Positions 1 to 9,805 are shown, counted from the first letter of the stretch. The stretch is 64,000 nucleotides of DNA from Rhodospirillaceae bacterium (GCA_006969625.1 CP030885.1:1054001-1118000), one strand, 5' to 3'. Translations and numbers: made by a program. Notes: generated by a model from the letters alone, not told the origin.

Positions 1-987
1 GACAGTGGAACCGCGGTGCTCGCCCTCGGCTCGACCAACGACGTCACCCTCTACCGCCACCTGCGCACGGCGGGGGCCGCCGACTACCTGCTGAAACCGG
101 TCGACGCCGCCGGCCTGATCGCCGCCGCCGAGGAGAGCCTGCGCGCCGCCAGCCGCCGGGACGCGGTGTCCGGCACCGCGCACGAGGATGCCACCGCCCA
201 GGCGCACCTGACTGTCGTCACCGGCGTGCGCGGCGGCGCCGGCGCCAGCACCATTGCCGTCAACCTGGCCTGGTTCCTGGCGCACGAGCTCGACTTCAAG
301 ACCTGCCTGTTCGATCTCGACCTGCACTTCGGCATTTCCTCCCTGGCGCTCGACCTGGAGCCGGGGTTCGGCCTGCGCGAGGCGCTGGAGAGCCCGGAGC
401 GGATGGATGCCCTGATGCTCGCCTCCTCGATGGTCGCCGAAAGCGAGATACTGTCGGTGCTGGCCGCCGAGGAGCCGATCGAACAGAGCTTCCGCTCCGA
501 CCCGGCGGCAGTGCACGCGCTGATCGACCAGCTCGCCGGGAGCTTCGGTGCGGTCGTCGTCGACCTGCCGCGCAGCCTGCTGTGCAGCCAGCCCGACCTG
601 CTGGCGCGTGCCGACGAGGTGCTGCTGGTCACTGACATGTCGCTGGTCGGCATCCGCGACTGCGGGCGGGTCAAGGCGGCGATCGAGGCGACTGGCAGCC
701 AGGCGCGGGTGATGACGCTGGCCAGTCGCGTCGGCAAGGATCGGCCGGCGCAGATCGACCGCGCCACCTTCGAGCGCTCGCTCGACGGCAAGCTGGCCTG
801 CGTCGTGCCCGAGGACGCCAAGACTCTGGCGGCCTGCGCCAACGCCGGTAAGGCGATCGGCGCCGTCGCGGGTAACACCCCGATCGCCACGGTATTGCGC
901 GATCTGGCCGGCGAGCTGACCGGGCGCAGCCAAGCGCGCCGTGGGAGCCTGTTCGGCAAGCTGCGCCGCATGGCGGCCTCGCTGTAG
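1..987 (+). CDS. tadZ: TadZ/CpaE pilus assembly ATPase-like protein (5' partial)
   Basis: The reading frame is open from the first base, so the true start lies upstream. The first ~35 residues (ending ADYLLKPVDA) look like the end of a receiver-like domain. A MinD/ParA-type domain follows from about residue 70. Its Walker A is atypical: VRGGAGAST has no lysine where MinD-type ATPases carry GKGGxGKT. Receiver-like plus deviant ATPase is the known layout of TadZ/CpaE, which helps place the Tad pilus machine at the pole. tadA begins 11 bases downstream on the same strand, which fixes the identity. Confidence 0.88.
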   Translation, partial: DSGTAVLALGSTNDVTLYRHLRTAGAADYLLKPVDAAGLIAAAEESLRAASRRDAVSGTAHEDATAQAHLTVVTGVRGGAGASTIAVNLAWFLAHELDFKTCLFDLDLHFGISSLALDLEPGFGLREALESPERMDALMLASSMVAESEILSVLAAEEPIEQSFRSDPAAVHALIDQLAGSFGAVVVDLPRSLLCSQPDLLARADEVLLVTDMSLVGIRDCGRVKAAIEATGSQARVMTLASRVGKDRPAQIDRATFERSLDGKLACVVPEDAKTLAACANAGKAIGAVAGNTPIATVLRDLAGELTGRSQARRGSLFGKLRRMAASL

Positions 988-997
988 GGGCGCGGCG

Positions 998-2863
998 ATG
1001 GGCTGGCTCAACGGTCGCGGCGGCACGGCGGACGGGCAGCAGGGCAGCGACGGCCGGCAAGGCCCGCCCCCGCTGCTGCGCGCCGGTGGACCGGGCGACG
1101 CACATGCCGGCGGCAGCCTGGCCGAACTGGCGGCGCGCGTCCTGCCGGAATTGGCGGCGAGGATCGAGCCGGCCGCCGCGGCGGCGCTGCCGCGCGGCGA
1201 GCTCGCCAAGCGGGTCAAGGCGCTGCTTCCGGAGATCCTGGGGACCGACTATACGCAGCTCAATCTGCTGGAACAGCGCGACCTGACCACCCAGACCCTC
1301 AACGGGCTGCTGGCCAAGGCGCCGCGACTCCAGCCGCCGGCCGCGCCGCCACCGGCCACTTCGGCGCCGGCCACTCCGGCGCCGGCCGCTCCGGCGCCGG
1401 CCGCTGCAACCGCGACTGCGGCGCCGGCGACCGAACCGCCGCCGGGCACGGCACCGGCCGAGGCGCCGGCTGCCACTGCGGTCGAGGCGCCGGCAGCGCC
1501 GTTCAAGGCCAAGGCCTGCCGCCCCTGCGCGCCGATCCCGCCGGGCGGCGAGCGGCAGGGACAAGACCGGCAGGCGGTCGAGCGTCAACCGCTCGGCGCC
1601 CAGGCCAAGGCCCGTGTCGCCGACGCCAAGGCCCGCGTTCAGGCGCGCCTGTTCGACCGCATCGACGCGACCACCGCAGCGCGCATGGCGCGCGAGGAGC
1701 TGGTGCGCGAGATGACTCCGATCGTCAGCGAGCTGCTGGCCGAGGAGAAGCTGCAGCTCAACATGCAGGAGCGGGCGGCACTGATCGACGAGCTGCTCGA
1801 CGACATGCTGGGGCTGGGGCCGCTCGAGCCGCTGCTGGCCGACGAGGCGATCACCGACATCATGGTCAACGGCGCCAAGCAGATTTACGTCGAGCGCAAG
1901 GGCAAGCTGGAGTTGGCCGACGTCGAGTTCCGCAACGACGCCCATGTCATGCAGGTGGCGAAGCGCATCGTCAGCGCGGTCGGCCGCCGGGTCGACGAGT
2001 CGGTGCCGTTGGTCGATGCGCGCCTGGCCGACGGCAGCCGCGTCAACATCATCATCCCGCCGCTGGCCATCGACGGTCCCTCGATCTCGATCCGCAAGTT
2101 CGCCAAGAAGAAGATCACTCTTGAGGTGATGGCCCGCCAGCAGAACATCTCGCCGGAAATGGCGACGGTGATGCGCATCGCCGCGCGCTCGCGCCTCAAC
2201 ATCCTGATCTCAGGGGGTACCGGCTCGGGCAAGACGACGCTGCTGAACGCCATGTCGCAGATGATCGACACCGGCGAGCGCGTAGTGACCATCGAGGATG
2301 CCGCCGAGCTGCAGCTCCAGCAGCCGCACGTCGTACGCCTGGAGACGCGCCCCGCCAACCTGGAGGGCAAGGGCGAGATTTCCATGCGTGACCTGGTCAA
2401 GAACGCTCTGCGCATGCGCCCCGACCGCATCATCCTCGGCGAGATCCGCTCGTCCGAGGCGATCGACATGCTGCAGGCGATGAACACCGGCCACGACGGC
2501 TCGCTGTCGACCATCCACGCCAACCGGCCGCGCGAGGCGCTGATGCGGCTGGAGAACATGGTCTCCATGGCCGGTTTCAAGCTGCCCAGCTCGGCGGTGC
2601 GCTCCCTGATCGCCTCGGCGATCGACGTGATCGTGCAGGTCAGCCGCATGCGCGACGGCGTCCGGCGCGTGACCCACATCTCCGAGGTGGTCGGCATGGA
2701 GGGGGAGGTGATCACCATGCAGGATCTCTTCACCTTCGAGTACGCCGGCGAGGGGCCGGACGGCCGCCTGCAGGGCACCTTCAAGTCGCACGGCATCCGG
2801 CCGCACTTCGCACCCAAGGCCGCCTACTTCGGGCTCGAGCGCGCATTGATGGAGGCGGTGTGA
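998..2863 (+). CDS. tadA: TadA/CpaF pilus assembly ATPase
   Basis: Hexameric secretion ATPase of the VirB11/CpaF family, driving Flp pilus extension and retraction. The protein is 621 aa. Walker A GGTGSGKTT lies near residue 406, an Asp-box (VTIEDAAELQLQQPHVVRLETR region) follows, and Walker B RIILGEIR is near 480 with the conserved STIHAN after it. The ATG at 998 was chosen because it sits just after the tadZ stop; the frame is open further upstream but only inside tadZ. The first ~210 residues are a long Ala/Pro-rich low-complexity linker, longer than in typical CpaF proteins, with an odd arginine/proline patch near residues 168-205. The catalytic core is intact. Confidence 0.93.
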   Translation: MGWLNGRGGTADGQQGSDGRQGPPPLLRAGGPGDAHAGGSLAELAARVLPELAARIEPAAAAALPRGELAKRVKALLPEILGTDYTQLNLLEQRDLTTQTLNGLLAKAPRLQPPAAPPPATSAPATPAPAAPAPAAATATAAPATEPPPGTAPAEAPAATAVEAPAAPFKAKACRPCAPIPPGGERQGQDRQAVERQPLGAQAKARVADAKARVQARLFDRIDATTAARMAREELVREMTPIVSELLAEEKLQLNMQERAALIDELLDDMLGLGPLEPLLADEAITDIMVNGAKQIYVERKGKLELADVEFRNDAHVMQVAKRIVSAVGRRVDESVPLVDARLADGSRVNIIIPPLAIDGPSISIRKFAKKKITLEVMARQQNISPEMATVMRIAARSRLNILISGGTGSGKTTLLNAMSQMIDTGERVVTIEDAAELQLQQPHVVRLETRPANLEGKGEISMRDLVKNALRMRPDRIILGEIRSSEAIDMLQAMNTGHDGSLSTIHANRPREALMRLENMVSMAGFKLPSSAVRSLIASAIDVIVQVSRMRDGVRRVTHISEVVGMEGEVITMQDLFTFEYAGEGPDGRLQGTFKSHGIRPHFAPKAAYFGLERALMEAV

Positions 2864-3855
2864 TGGCGCTGACGCCCGAGCTGACGGTGTTGGGCCTCGG
2901 TGCCGCCGCCTTGCTTAGCGTGCTGCTGCTCGGCTTTGCGCTGTCGGACGACACGCCGGGCGGCGCGCGCGCCGTCAAGCGCCGCCTGCGTCGGGTGGCG
3001 CCCGGCGCCGTGCGCAGCGAGCCCGTGGCGGTGAACCGCCTGCGCCGCAGCCGGCAGGACAGCTCGAACCCGCTGCTCGACCGCTTGATCAAGTCGCTGC
3101 TGCCGGCGCCCGACAAGCTGCGCGCGCGCCTGCAGCGTACCGGCCTGGACCTCACCGTCGGGCGCTATCTGCTGATCAGTCTCGCCGTGGCGCTCGCCTT
3201 CGGCCTCACCGGCCATTTCCTCCTCGGCCTGCCGCCGGTCGGAGCTGTCGCGCAAGGCATCTCCTCCGGAGCGATCCTCCCGCACTTGGCCGTCGGCTAC
3301 CTGGCGCAGCGCCGCCTCAACAAGTTCCTGGCGCTATTCCCCGACGCCATCGACCTGATCGTGCGCGGCTTGCGCTCCGGCCTGCCGGTCAGCGAATCGA
3401 TCGCCACGGTCGGCCACGAGGTGGGCGAGCCCATCGGCATCGAGTTCCGCCGCGTCAGCGACGCGGTGCGCGTGGGCGCCGATCTGGAGGAGGCGATGTG
3501 GGAGGTGGCCCGGCGCATCGACCTGCCGGAGTTCAAGTACCTGATCATCACGCTGTCGATCCAGCGCGAGACCGGCGGCAACTTGGCGGAGACGCTGAGC
3601 AACCTGTCGGACCTGCTGCGCAAGCGCCGGCAGATGAAGCTGAAGGTCAAGGCGATGAGCTCGGAGGCGAAAGTCAGCGCCTACATCATCGGCAGCCTGC
3701 CCTTCATCATGTTCGGCATCCTCTTCGTGCTGAACCCCGGCTACGTGATGCAACTGCTGACCGATCCGCGCGGACAAATCCTGCTCGGCGCCGGCCTGGC
3801 CGTCATCGTGTTGGGTGCCGGCGTCATGTACAAGATGGTGAAGTTCGAGATATGA
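2863..3855 (+). CDS. tadB: TadB inner-membrane platform protein (type II secretion F domain)
   Basis: Integral membrane platform protein of the Tad pilus. The 330-aa protein has an N-terminal TM segment, a basic cytoplasmic stretch, paired TM segments around residues 100-150, the T2SSF cytoplasmic domain (LIVRGLRSGLPVSESI, then LSIQRETGGNLAETL) and a C-terminal TM pair. The start overlaps the tadA stop (TGATG), which implies translational coupling. The motif QRETGGNLAE is typical of TadB/GspF. Confidence 0.92.
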   Translation: MALTPELTVLGLGAAALLSVLLLGFALSDDTPGGARAVKRRLRRVAPGAVRSEPVAVNRLRRSRQDSSNPLLDRLIKSLLPAPDKLRARLQRTGLDLTVGRYLLISLAVALAFGLTGHFLLGLPPVGAVAQGISSGAILPHLAVGYLAQRRLNKFLALFPDAIDLIVRGLRSGLPVSESIATVGHEVGEPIGIEFRRVSDAVRVGADLEEAMWEVARRIDLPEFKYLIITLSIQRETGGNLAETLSNLSDLLRKRRQMKLKVKAMSSEAKVSAYIIGSLPFIMFGILFVLNPGYVMQLLTDPRGQILLGAGLAVIVLGAGVMYKMVKFEI

Positions 3856-4820
3856 ACGACGCGGTCCTCTTCGGCTTCGCGCTGCGCGACATCGCCACCG
3901 CCACCTCGGCGATCTCCGCCGTCTCGATGGTGCTCTTCGTCTGGTATGCGCTGATCGAGCGCGACCCGCTGCCCGGCCGCTTGAAGGCGCTGAACGAGCG
4001 ACGCCAGGCGATGAAGGCGGGCGTCGTGCGCCCCGGCCGCCGCAAGCAGCTCATCGCCGGCCGCTCGCTGATGCGCGAGGTGGTCCAGCGCCTGAAGCTC
4101 ATGCGCGGCCATTCGACCGCCAAGTTGACGCTGAACCTGGCACGCGCCGGCTTTCGCTCGCGCGACGCGCTGGTCATCTATCTCTTCGCCAAGGTCGCCA
4201 TGCCCTTGGTCGGTGCAGTGGTCGGGGCGGTGCTGTTCCAGTTCCTCGACATCGGACAGCTTCCGCAGCTCGGCGGTCTGGCCGCCAGCGCCGGCTGCGT
4301 CGTCCTCGGTGCCTATCTGCCCGAGCTCTACGTCAAGAACGCGGCGCAGAAGCGCATCGAGCGGATCCGCAAGGCGCTGCCGGACGCTTTCGACCTGATG
4401 GTGATCTGCGCCGAGGCGGGGCTCAGCCTGGACGCCACGCTCGACCGCGTGGCGCGCGAGGTCGGACGTTCCTGCCCGGAGCTGACCGACGAGCTGGGTC
4501 TGGCCTCGCTCGAACTCAGCTTCCTGCCCGACCGCCACAAGGCGCTCGAAGGCCTGGCCGAGCGCGTGCCCCTGTCGCAGATGCGCGCATTGGTCAGCAC
4601 CCTGGTGCAGACCGAGCGCTACGGCACCCCGTTAGCGGCCTCGCTGCGTGTGCTGGCGGCAGAGCTGCGCCACGAGCGGCTGATGCGCGCCGAGGAGAAG
4701 GCGGCGCGCCTGCCCGCGATCATGACCGTGCCGATGATCGTCTTCATCCTGCCGCCGCTGTTCATCGTGCTGGTCGGCCCCGCCGCCCTGCGCGTCTACG
4801 ACAGCTTCATCAACATGTAG
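3852..4820 (+). CDS. tadC: TadC inner-membrane platform protein (type II secretion F domain)
   Basis: Second platform protein of the Tad system, 322 aa, with N-terminal and central TM segments, the T2SSF domain (DLMVICAEAGLSLDATLDRVARE, then VQTERYGTPLAASLRVLA) and C-terminal TM segments. ATG at 3852 overlaps the tadB stop by four bases (ATGA). It closes the same-strand tad run; the next tad gene is convergent. Confidence 0.92.
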   Translation: MNDAVLFGFALRDIATATSAISAVSMVLFVWYALIERDPLPGRLKALNERRQAMKAGVVRPGRRKQLIAGRSLMREVVQRLKLMRGHSTAKLTLNLARAGFRSRDALVIYLFAKVAMPLVGAVVGAVLFQFLDIGQLPQLGGLAASAGCVVLGAYLPELYVKNAAQKRIERIRKALPDAFDLMVICAEAGLSLDATLDRVAREVGRSCPELTDELGLASLELSFLPDRHKALEGLAERVPLSQMRALVSTLVQTERYGTPLAASLRVLAAELRHERLMRAEEKAARLPAIMTVPMIVFILPPLFIVLVGPAALRVYDSFINM

Positions 4821-4881
4821 GTGGCGGCCGGCCGGGGGTCGAAGCTCTTTGGCGGGGGTTGCGACGTTTCGGCGCTTCGCG

Positions 4882-5844
4882 TCAGTCGGCGAGGAAGCCG
4901 CCGAGGCTGAGGGACGGGTCGCCGGTCTCCGGTGTCGCCGCCGCCACGACTTCCTCCTCCACCGTCTCCAAGGGCGCCGCTTCGGCGAGCGGATTGCGCA
5001 GCGGCTGGGGCGCCCGGCTCTCGGTCGGGGCGAGCGGCGTGGCGCTGCGGCGGGCCCGGTAGTAGGCCAGGTTGCGCGTCACCTCGTCGTCGCCGAAGTC
5101 CATGCGGATCATCCGCGCCGCCTGCTCCTCGCGTCCGGCGAGACCATAGGCGAGCGCCAGGTTCTGCCGGTGCTGCGCGGTCGATTGGGGCTGCGCGACG
5201 GCCATTTCCAGCAGCGCGATCGCCTCTTCGTAGTCGGCCGAAAGGATCAGCGAGTAGCCGAGGTTGTTCAGCAGCGTCACGTCGTCGGGAGCGATCTCCA
5301 GGCCGCGCCGCAAGAAGTTCTGTGCGCGCCTGGACTCGCCGGCGAGATCGGCGGCCACGCCGGCGCCGCTCAGGGCCTTGAGGTCGTCCGGGTTCTGGTT
5401 CAGGCGCACCTCGAACTGCTGCAGGGCGGCAAGCGGCTGGTCCAGCTTGATCAGCGTGCCGCCGAGACCCAGCAGCGCGCGGCTGTTGCCGGGCTGCAGG
5501 TCGAGCGTCGCGCGGTAGGCCGCTGCGGCCTCGCGCAGGCGGCCCGCTTCCGCCAGGGCGTCGCCGAGGTGGACGAGCGGCAGCGGTTCTTCGGGCGCCT
5601 GGCTGTGCGCCTGGCGGTAGAACTGCACGGCGGTCTGCAGATCGCCCTTTTCGCGGCTGGCGTGGCCGAGGTCGAGCAGCTTTCGCCAGGGCTCGGCTTC
5701 GAGCTGGCCGACGGCGGTGCCGAGCGCCTGCTCCTGAGTGGCGCAGCCGGCTGCCGTAAACGTCAGCAGGGCGGCCGCGGCGGCGGCCAGGAGTCGGCTG
5801 CGGCGAGAGCCGTGTTGCCTGTCGCGCGCCGAAGTCACGGCCAT
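4882..5844 (-). CDS. tadD: TadD-like TPR lipoprotein
   Basis: Periplasmic outer-membrane-anchored TPR protein, the likely pilotin or assembly factor of the Tad secretin. The 320-aa sequence from ATG 5844 starts with a basic region, a hydrophobic stretch and a lipobox TAAGC (Cys34), followed by about five TPR-like repeats (GNSRALLGLGGTLIKL, DLKALSGAGVAADLAG, DVTLLNNLGYSLIL, TAQHRQNLALAYGLAG). The frame is open further upstream, but only this start gives a proper lipoprotein signal. It is convergent with tadC, so it has its own promoter. Confidence 0.85.
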   Translation of the reverse strand: MAVTSARDRQHGSRRSRLLAAAAAALLTFTAAGCATQEQALGTAVGQLEAEPWRKLLDLGHASREKGDLQTAVQFYRQAHSQAPEEPLPLVHLGDALAEAGRLREAAAAYRATLDLQPGNSRALLGLGGTLIKLDQPLAALQQFEVRLNQNPDDLKALSGAGVAADLAGESRRAQNFLRRGLEIAPDDVTLLNNLGYSLILSADYEEAIALLEMAVAQPQSTAQHRQNLALAYGLAGREEQAARMIRMDFGDDEVTRNLAYYRARRSATPLAPTESRAPQPLRNPLAEAAPLETVEEEVVAAATPETGDPSLSLGGFLAD

Positions 5845-6052
5845 GACCGGTTGCCCTCCGATACGGAAAAGACTTGCAATGGTTGCTGTTTCATCTGTCG
5901 TGTCATGAGAAAAACTATCGGGGCACTCTTTAAGAGTTATTAAAGCTTCGCAGTCTTGACTCGCCACCTGCGATCGGCACCAGCGCCGCATCTCGTCCGC
6001 GAGGGTGGGGTGTGGCGCGCCGCTCGCCGTGCAGTGACGGGAGAGGCCCAGG

Positions 6053-6637
6053 ATGGCAGTCGGACACGCCCAGTCCTCGGCTGCGGTGCGCCGTACCGAC
6101 GACAAGCGGCAGACCGCCTCGGCAGTCGAGGGCGAACGGCCGGCGGCCGGCGCCGCGCAGCCGGCAGATCAGGCCGCACAGCTCTATCGCGAAACGACAC
6201 GCCTGCTCGAACGGATGCATCGGCGCATGCTCGACGTGCTGCGCGTCGAGCTGACCCGGCGCGGCGTCGACGATGTCAGCCCGGCCCAGGTGATGATGCT
6301 GCTGAACATCGGCAGCGAGGAAGTCTCCGTGCGCGACCTGATCGAACGCGGCTACTACCTCGCCTCCAACGCCTCCTACAATCTCAAGGCGTTGCTGGAA
6401 GCCGGCTACATCGACCGCACCACCGCCCAGCGCGACAAGCGCGCTGCGCGCATCCGGCTGTCTGACAAGGGGCTGGAGCTGTGCGCCGCGCTGTCCGAGA
6501 TGGAGAGCTTTCACGCCGGTCGCCTGATGCGCACGGAGGAAGAGCGCCAGTCCTTCGAAGGCGCCTTCCGCATGCTCCGCCAGCTCGAGATGGCTTGGTC
6601 GGACGCCATCCGCTACGACGACCGGCAGTTCCTCTGA
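6053..6637 (+). CDS. MarR-family winged-helix regulator (LdtR-like)
   Basis: DNA-binding regulator of 194 aa. After a disordered ~40-residue N-terminus comes a MarR winged helix: VSPAQVMMLLNIG, the recognition helix region SVRDLIERGYYLASNASYNLKALLEAGYI, and the wing RTTAQRDKRAARIRLSDKG. The phrase GYYLASNASYNLKAL is typical of the alphaproteobacterial LdtR group, whose members respond to envelope and osmotic stress. A GGGAGAGG ribosome-binding site precedes the ATG. It is divergent from tadD, so control of tadD is possible but unsupported. Confidence 0.82.
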   Translation: MAVGHAQSSAAVRRTDDKRQTASAVEGERPAAGAAQPADQAAQLYRETTRLLERMHRRMLDVLRVELTRRGVDDVSPAQVMMLLNIGSEEVSVRDLIERGYYLASNASYNLKALLEAGYIDRTTAQRDKRAARIRLSDKGLELCAALSEMESFHAGRLMRTEEERQSFEGAFRMLRQLEMAWSDAIRYDDRQFL

Positions 6638-6801
6638 GCGGCCGCCGCCTGTGCCGCGAAGTATACGCTCGGCAAGGCATTCCGGGCATCTTCCTTCACG
6701 ATTTGCTTACGCTTGACCGCTAGCCTTCGTGCGTTGCGAGAACGCCCCCGTCCGCGCGTCCACGTAGGGTGTGGCGACGGTTCGACAGGAGGTCGCTAGA
6801 G

Positions 6802-8001
6802 ATGGGCGGTGCGATGGGCGGTGCCCGCCGCGGGCTGTCGTACCAGGATGTCGAGCGCCTGCTGTCCGATCGCACGGCGGAGGCGCGCATCGAGACGATG
6901 CGCAAGGTGGCCGGTGCGATGGACGGCGAGGGGCTGTCGTACGAAGAGCGCCGCATGGCCGAAGGCGTCATCGAGGCCTATGGCCGGCACGCCGAGCAGG
7001 CGGTGCGCGAGGCGTTGGCCTGGCAGATCGCCCACTCGCCGCTGCTCTCGCGCGAACTGGCCGAGCGGCTGGCCCGCGACATGAGCTCCGTGGCCTTCCC
7101 GGTGCTGCGGCACGCCGACGGACTGCCCGACGACCTGCTGCTCGAGGTGATCGCCGAGGGCGACGGGCGCAAACAGGTGGCGGTCGCGCTGCGGCGCGAG
7201 GTCTCCGCCGTCGTGTCCGACGCGCTGGTCGACCGAGGCACCGAGGAGGCGGTGGCCGCGCTGATGGGCAACAGCGGCGCGACGATTCGCGATGCGGCCT
7301 ACGACCGCGCGCTGAACCGCTTCGAAGGCGTTTCCGCGGTCGCCGATGCCATGGCCGGACGTCCGGGCCTGCCGCTGCCCATCGCCGAGAAGCTGGTGCA
7401 TCGTGTCGCCGAGGAGATGCGGCGGACGCTGGTCCAGCGCTACAAGCTCTCCCCCGTGCTGCTGCGCGGGCTGGTAGATCATGCGCGAGAATCGGTCACC
7501 GTTCTGCTGCTCAAGCCGGTGGCCGGCCGGCAGGGCGACCTGGAACTCTTCGTCGAGCACCTGCACGTCAACAACCGCCTGTCGCCCAGCTTCATGTTGC
7601 GCGCGCTGTGCGCCGGCGACCTCGGCTTCTTCGTGGCGGCGCTCGCCAAGCTGTGCCGGATCACCCCCGACAACGCCCGCCGCCTGGCCCTGCAGGGCGG
7701 TAGCCTGGGCCTGCGCGCAGCTTTCGAGAAGGGCGGCCTGCCGGTCAACCTGCTGCCGCCGTTCCGCTCGGCGATCGAGGTGGTCAACGAGATGGACTAC
7801 GTCGAAGGGGACGATCCGCAGGTGCGCCACGCCTTTCAGGTGCGTGCCCTCGGGCGGGTCTTCGGCGCCAACAGCGCAACCGAGGACCCCGCCGTCGACG
7901 AGTTGTTGCGCCAGCTCTTCGACGGCAAGCCTGAGCCTCTGGTGCAGCAGGCGCTGGAGGAGGCCGGAATCCCCTTCGCGCCGGTCTTTGCGCGCGGCTG
8001 A
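6802..8001 (+). CDS. DUF2336 domain-containing protein
   Basis: Predicted soluble, all-helical protein of 399 aa with HEAT-like repeats (EQAVREALAWQIAHSPLLSRELAERLARD; SVAFPVLRHADGLPDDLL; VVSDALVDRGTEEAVAALMGN). This matches the alphaproteobacterial DUF2336 family, which has no firm biochemical role. The start is ATG 6802, eight bases after AGGAGG. No enzymatic motif is visible. It stands alone between a regulator and the sulfide dehydrogenase genes. Confidence 0.8.
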   Translation: MGGAMGGARRGLSYQDVERLLSDRTAEARIETMRKVAGAMDGEGLSYEERRMAEGVIEAYGRHAEQAVREALAWQIAHSPLLSRELAERLARDMSSVAFPVLRHADGLPDDLLLEVIAEGDGRKQVAVALRREVSAVVSDALVDRGTEEAVAALMGNSGATIRDAAYDRALNRFEGVSAVADAMAGRPGLPLPIAEKLVHRVAEEMRRTLVQRYKLSPVLLRGLVDHARESVTVLLLKPVAGRQGDLELFVEHLHVNNRLSPSFMLRALCAGDLGFFVAALAKLCRITPDNARRLALQGGSLGLRAAFEKGGLPVNLLPPFRSAIEVVNEMDYVEGDDPQVRHAFQVRALGRVFGANSATEDPAVDELLRQLFDGKPEPLVQQALEEAGIPFAPVFARG

Positions 8002-8176
8002 GAAACTCTCGATCCAGTTTGTATAAATTCCCCATTGCCCTGTTCCCAGGCGCGATCGATTGCCGCTCTGCGGATGCGAAAACCGCAGGCGCGAATTGAC
8101 AGCGCCCCCGCTTGGGCGCACGCTTGACCCATTCCAAAAACCTTAAACGACAAAGAGATCAGGGGAAGGAAACGCG

Positions 8177-8488
8177 ATGAGGAGAGGGCTCTGGGCCGTA
8201 TCCCTTGCGGCTGGGCTTGCCGTTGGTCTGTCCAGCCTGCCGACGGCGGCCGAGGAATCCGTCGACATCCGCCTGCTCGCCGGCACCTGTGCCGGCTGCC
8301 ATGGCGCCGAGCTGCAGGGCTCCGGCGCCATCCCGACCTTGCGCGGGCACAGCGCCGAGTACATCCGCTTCATGCTGACCGCCTTCAAGTCGGGCGAGCG
8401 ACAGGCGACGGTGATGAATCGTCTCGCCGCCGGCTACGCCGACAGCGAGATCGATGCGCTCGCCGACTATCTCAGTTCGCTGCAATAG
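8177..8488 (+). CDS. fccA: Flavocytochrome c sulfide dehydrogenase, monohaem cytochrome subunit
   Basis: Small periplasmic class I cytochrome c, 103 aa, with a cleavable signal peptide (residues 1 to ~25) and one haem site CAGCH (C38, C41, H42). A likely Met ligand lies in the TVMNRLA region. It takes electrons from the flavoprotein encoded 12 bases downstream. It has one haem, unlike the dihaem FccA of Allochromatium; SoxE is another possible name. The upstream AGGGGAAGGA is a good ribosome-binding site. The preceding 175-base gap must hold the promoter, but I cannot fix it. Confidence 0.83.
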   Translation: MRRGLWAVSLAAGLAVGLSSLPTAAEESVDIRLLAGTCAGCHGAELQGSGAIPTLRGHSAEYIRFMLTAFKSGERQATVMNRLAAGYADSEIDALADYLSSLQ

Positions 8489-8500
8489 GGAGGGCAGGCC

Positions 8501-9805
8501 ATGAGCAAGCGCGAGATTTCCCGCCTGTCGCGGCGGCGTTTCACCCAACTGGCGGCTGCGGCGGCGGCCGCCCCGCTGCTCGCCCCCGCCGTCGCGCGCG
8601 GCCAGGCGGCCGCCCACGTCGTCGTGGTGGGCGGCGGCTTCGGCGGCGCCACAGCGGCCAAGTACCTGAAGAAAAAGGCGCCCGACCTGCGCGTCACACT
8701 GGTCGAACCGAACGAGAGCTTCATCACCTGCCCCTACAGCAACCTGGTGCTGGCGGGCTGGCGCGACCTGCCCTCGATCACCCACTCCTATGCGGCGCTG
8801 CGCGACCGCTGGGGCGTCGAGCAGGTGCGCGACGAGGCGGTGGGCATCGACGCGGACGCGCGCACGGTGACCCTGGCCGGCGGCGACAGCCTGTCCTACG
8901 ACCGGCTCATCGTTTCGCCGGGCATCGACCTGCGTCCGCCCGAAGAGGGCGGCATCGCCGGCTACGACGAGGCCGCGCACGAGGCCATGCCGCACGCTTG
9001 GAAGCCCGGTGCGCAGACCTTGCTGCTCCGCCGCCAGCTCGAGGCGATGGAGGACGGCGGCACCTTCGTGCTGGCGGCGCCGCCCAACCCGTTCCGCTGC
9101 CCGCCCGGACCCTACGAGCGCGCCTCGATGATCGCTGCCTACTTCAAGGCGGCAAAGCCGAACTCCAAGATCCTGATCCTGGACGCCAAGGAGAGGTTCT
9201 CCAAGCAGGGGCTCTTCCAGCAGGGTTGGGCGCAGCACTACGGCGAGATGATCGAGTGGGTCTCGCTCAGCGCCGACGGCAAGGTGGTCGAGGTCGATCC
9301 GGCCAGCAAGACGCTGATAACCGAGTTCGGCATGGAGCATACCGCCGACGTCGCCAACGTGGTACCGCCGCAGTACGCCAAGGCGATCGCACGCAACTCC
9401 GGGCTGGCCGACGAGTCCGGCTGGTGCCCGGTCGATGGCCGTACCTTCGAATCGGCGCTGATGCCGGGCGTCCACGTGGTCGGCGACGCCTCGATCGCCT
9501 CGCCGATGCCGAAGTCCGGCTTCGCCGCGAACAGCCAGGGCAAGACGGCGGCCGACGCGGTCGTGGCGCTGCTGGCCGAGCGGGAGCCCGGCAACCCGGC
9601 CTGGGTCAACACCTGCTACAGCCACGTGGCGCCCGATTATGCGATCTCGGTCGCCGGCGTCTACAAGGCGGTGGACGGCAAGATCGTCTCCATCGAGGGC
9701 TCGGGCGGCGTCAGCCCGACGGACGCCGACGATCAGGTCCGCCAGCTCGAATCGGTCTACGCCGACGCCTGGTACGACAGCATCACCTCGGACATGTTCT
9801 CGTAA
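8501..9805 (+). CDS. fccB: Flavocytochrome c sulfide dehydrogenase flavoprotein (FccB/SoxF)
   Basis: FAD-dependent sulfide dehydrogenase that oxidises sulfide or polysulfide and passes electrons to the adjacent cytochrome. The 434-aa protein has a Tat signal (SRRRFTQ at residues 10-16), an FAD-binding VVGGGFGGA (42-50), and Cys77 in ITCPYSN, the position of the covalent 8-alpha-cysteinyl FAD in this family. Two more cysteines (FRCPPG and NTCYS) match the redox-active disulfide of FccB. The C-terminal flavocytochrome domain is complete. Confidence 0.9.
   Translation: MSKREISRLSRRRFTQLAAAAAAAPLLAPAVARGQAAAHVVVVGGGFGGATAAKYLKKKAPDLRVTLVEPNESFITCPYSNLVLAGWRDLPSITHSYAALRDRWGVEQVRDEAVGIDADARTVTLAGGDSLSYDRLIVSPGIDLRPPEEGGIAGYDEAAHEAMPHAWKPGAQTLLLRRQLEAMEDGGTFVLAAPPNPFRCPPGPYERASMIAAYFKAAKPNSKILILDAKERFSKQGLFQQGWAQHYGEMIEWVSLSADGKVVEVDPASKTLITEFGMEHTADVANVVPPQYAKAIARNSGLADESGWCPVDGRTFESALMPGVHVVGDASIASPMPKSGFAANSQGKTAADAVVALLAEREPGNPAWVNTCYSHVAPDYAISVAGVYKAVDGKIVSIEGSGGVSPTDADDQVRQLESVYADAWYDSITSDMFS

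Noticed and set aside
1500-1620. Possible frameshift in tadA linker
   Set aside because: The odd Arg/Pro patch is in a low-complexity linker; the frame stays open on both sides and the conserved core is intact, so there is no evidence of disruption.
5929-5943. TTAA-N6-TTAA near tadD as a CtrA site
   Set aside because: CtrA sites need a 7-base spacer between the TTAA halves; here it is 6, so it is not called.
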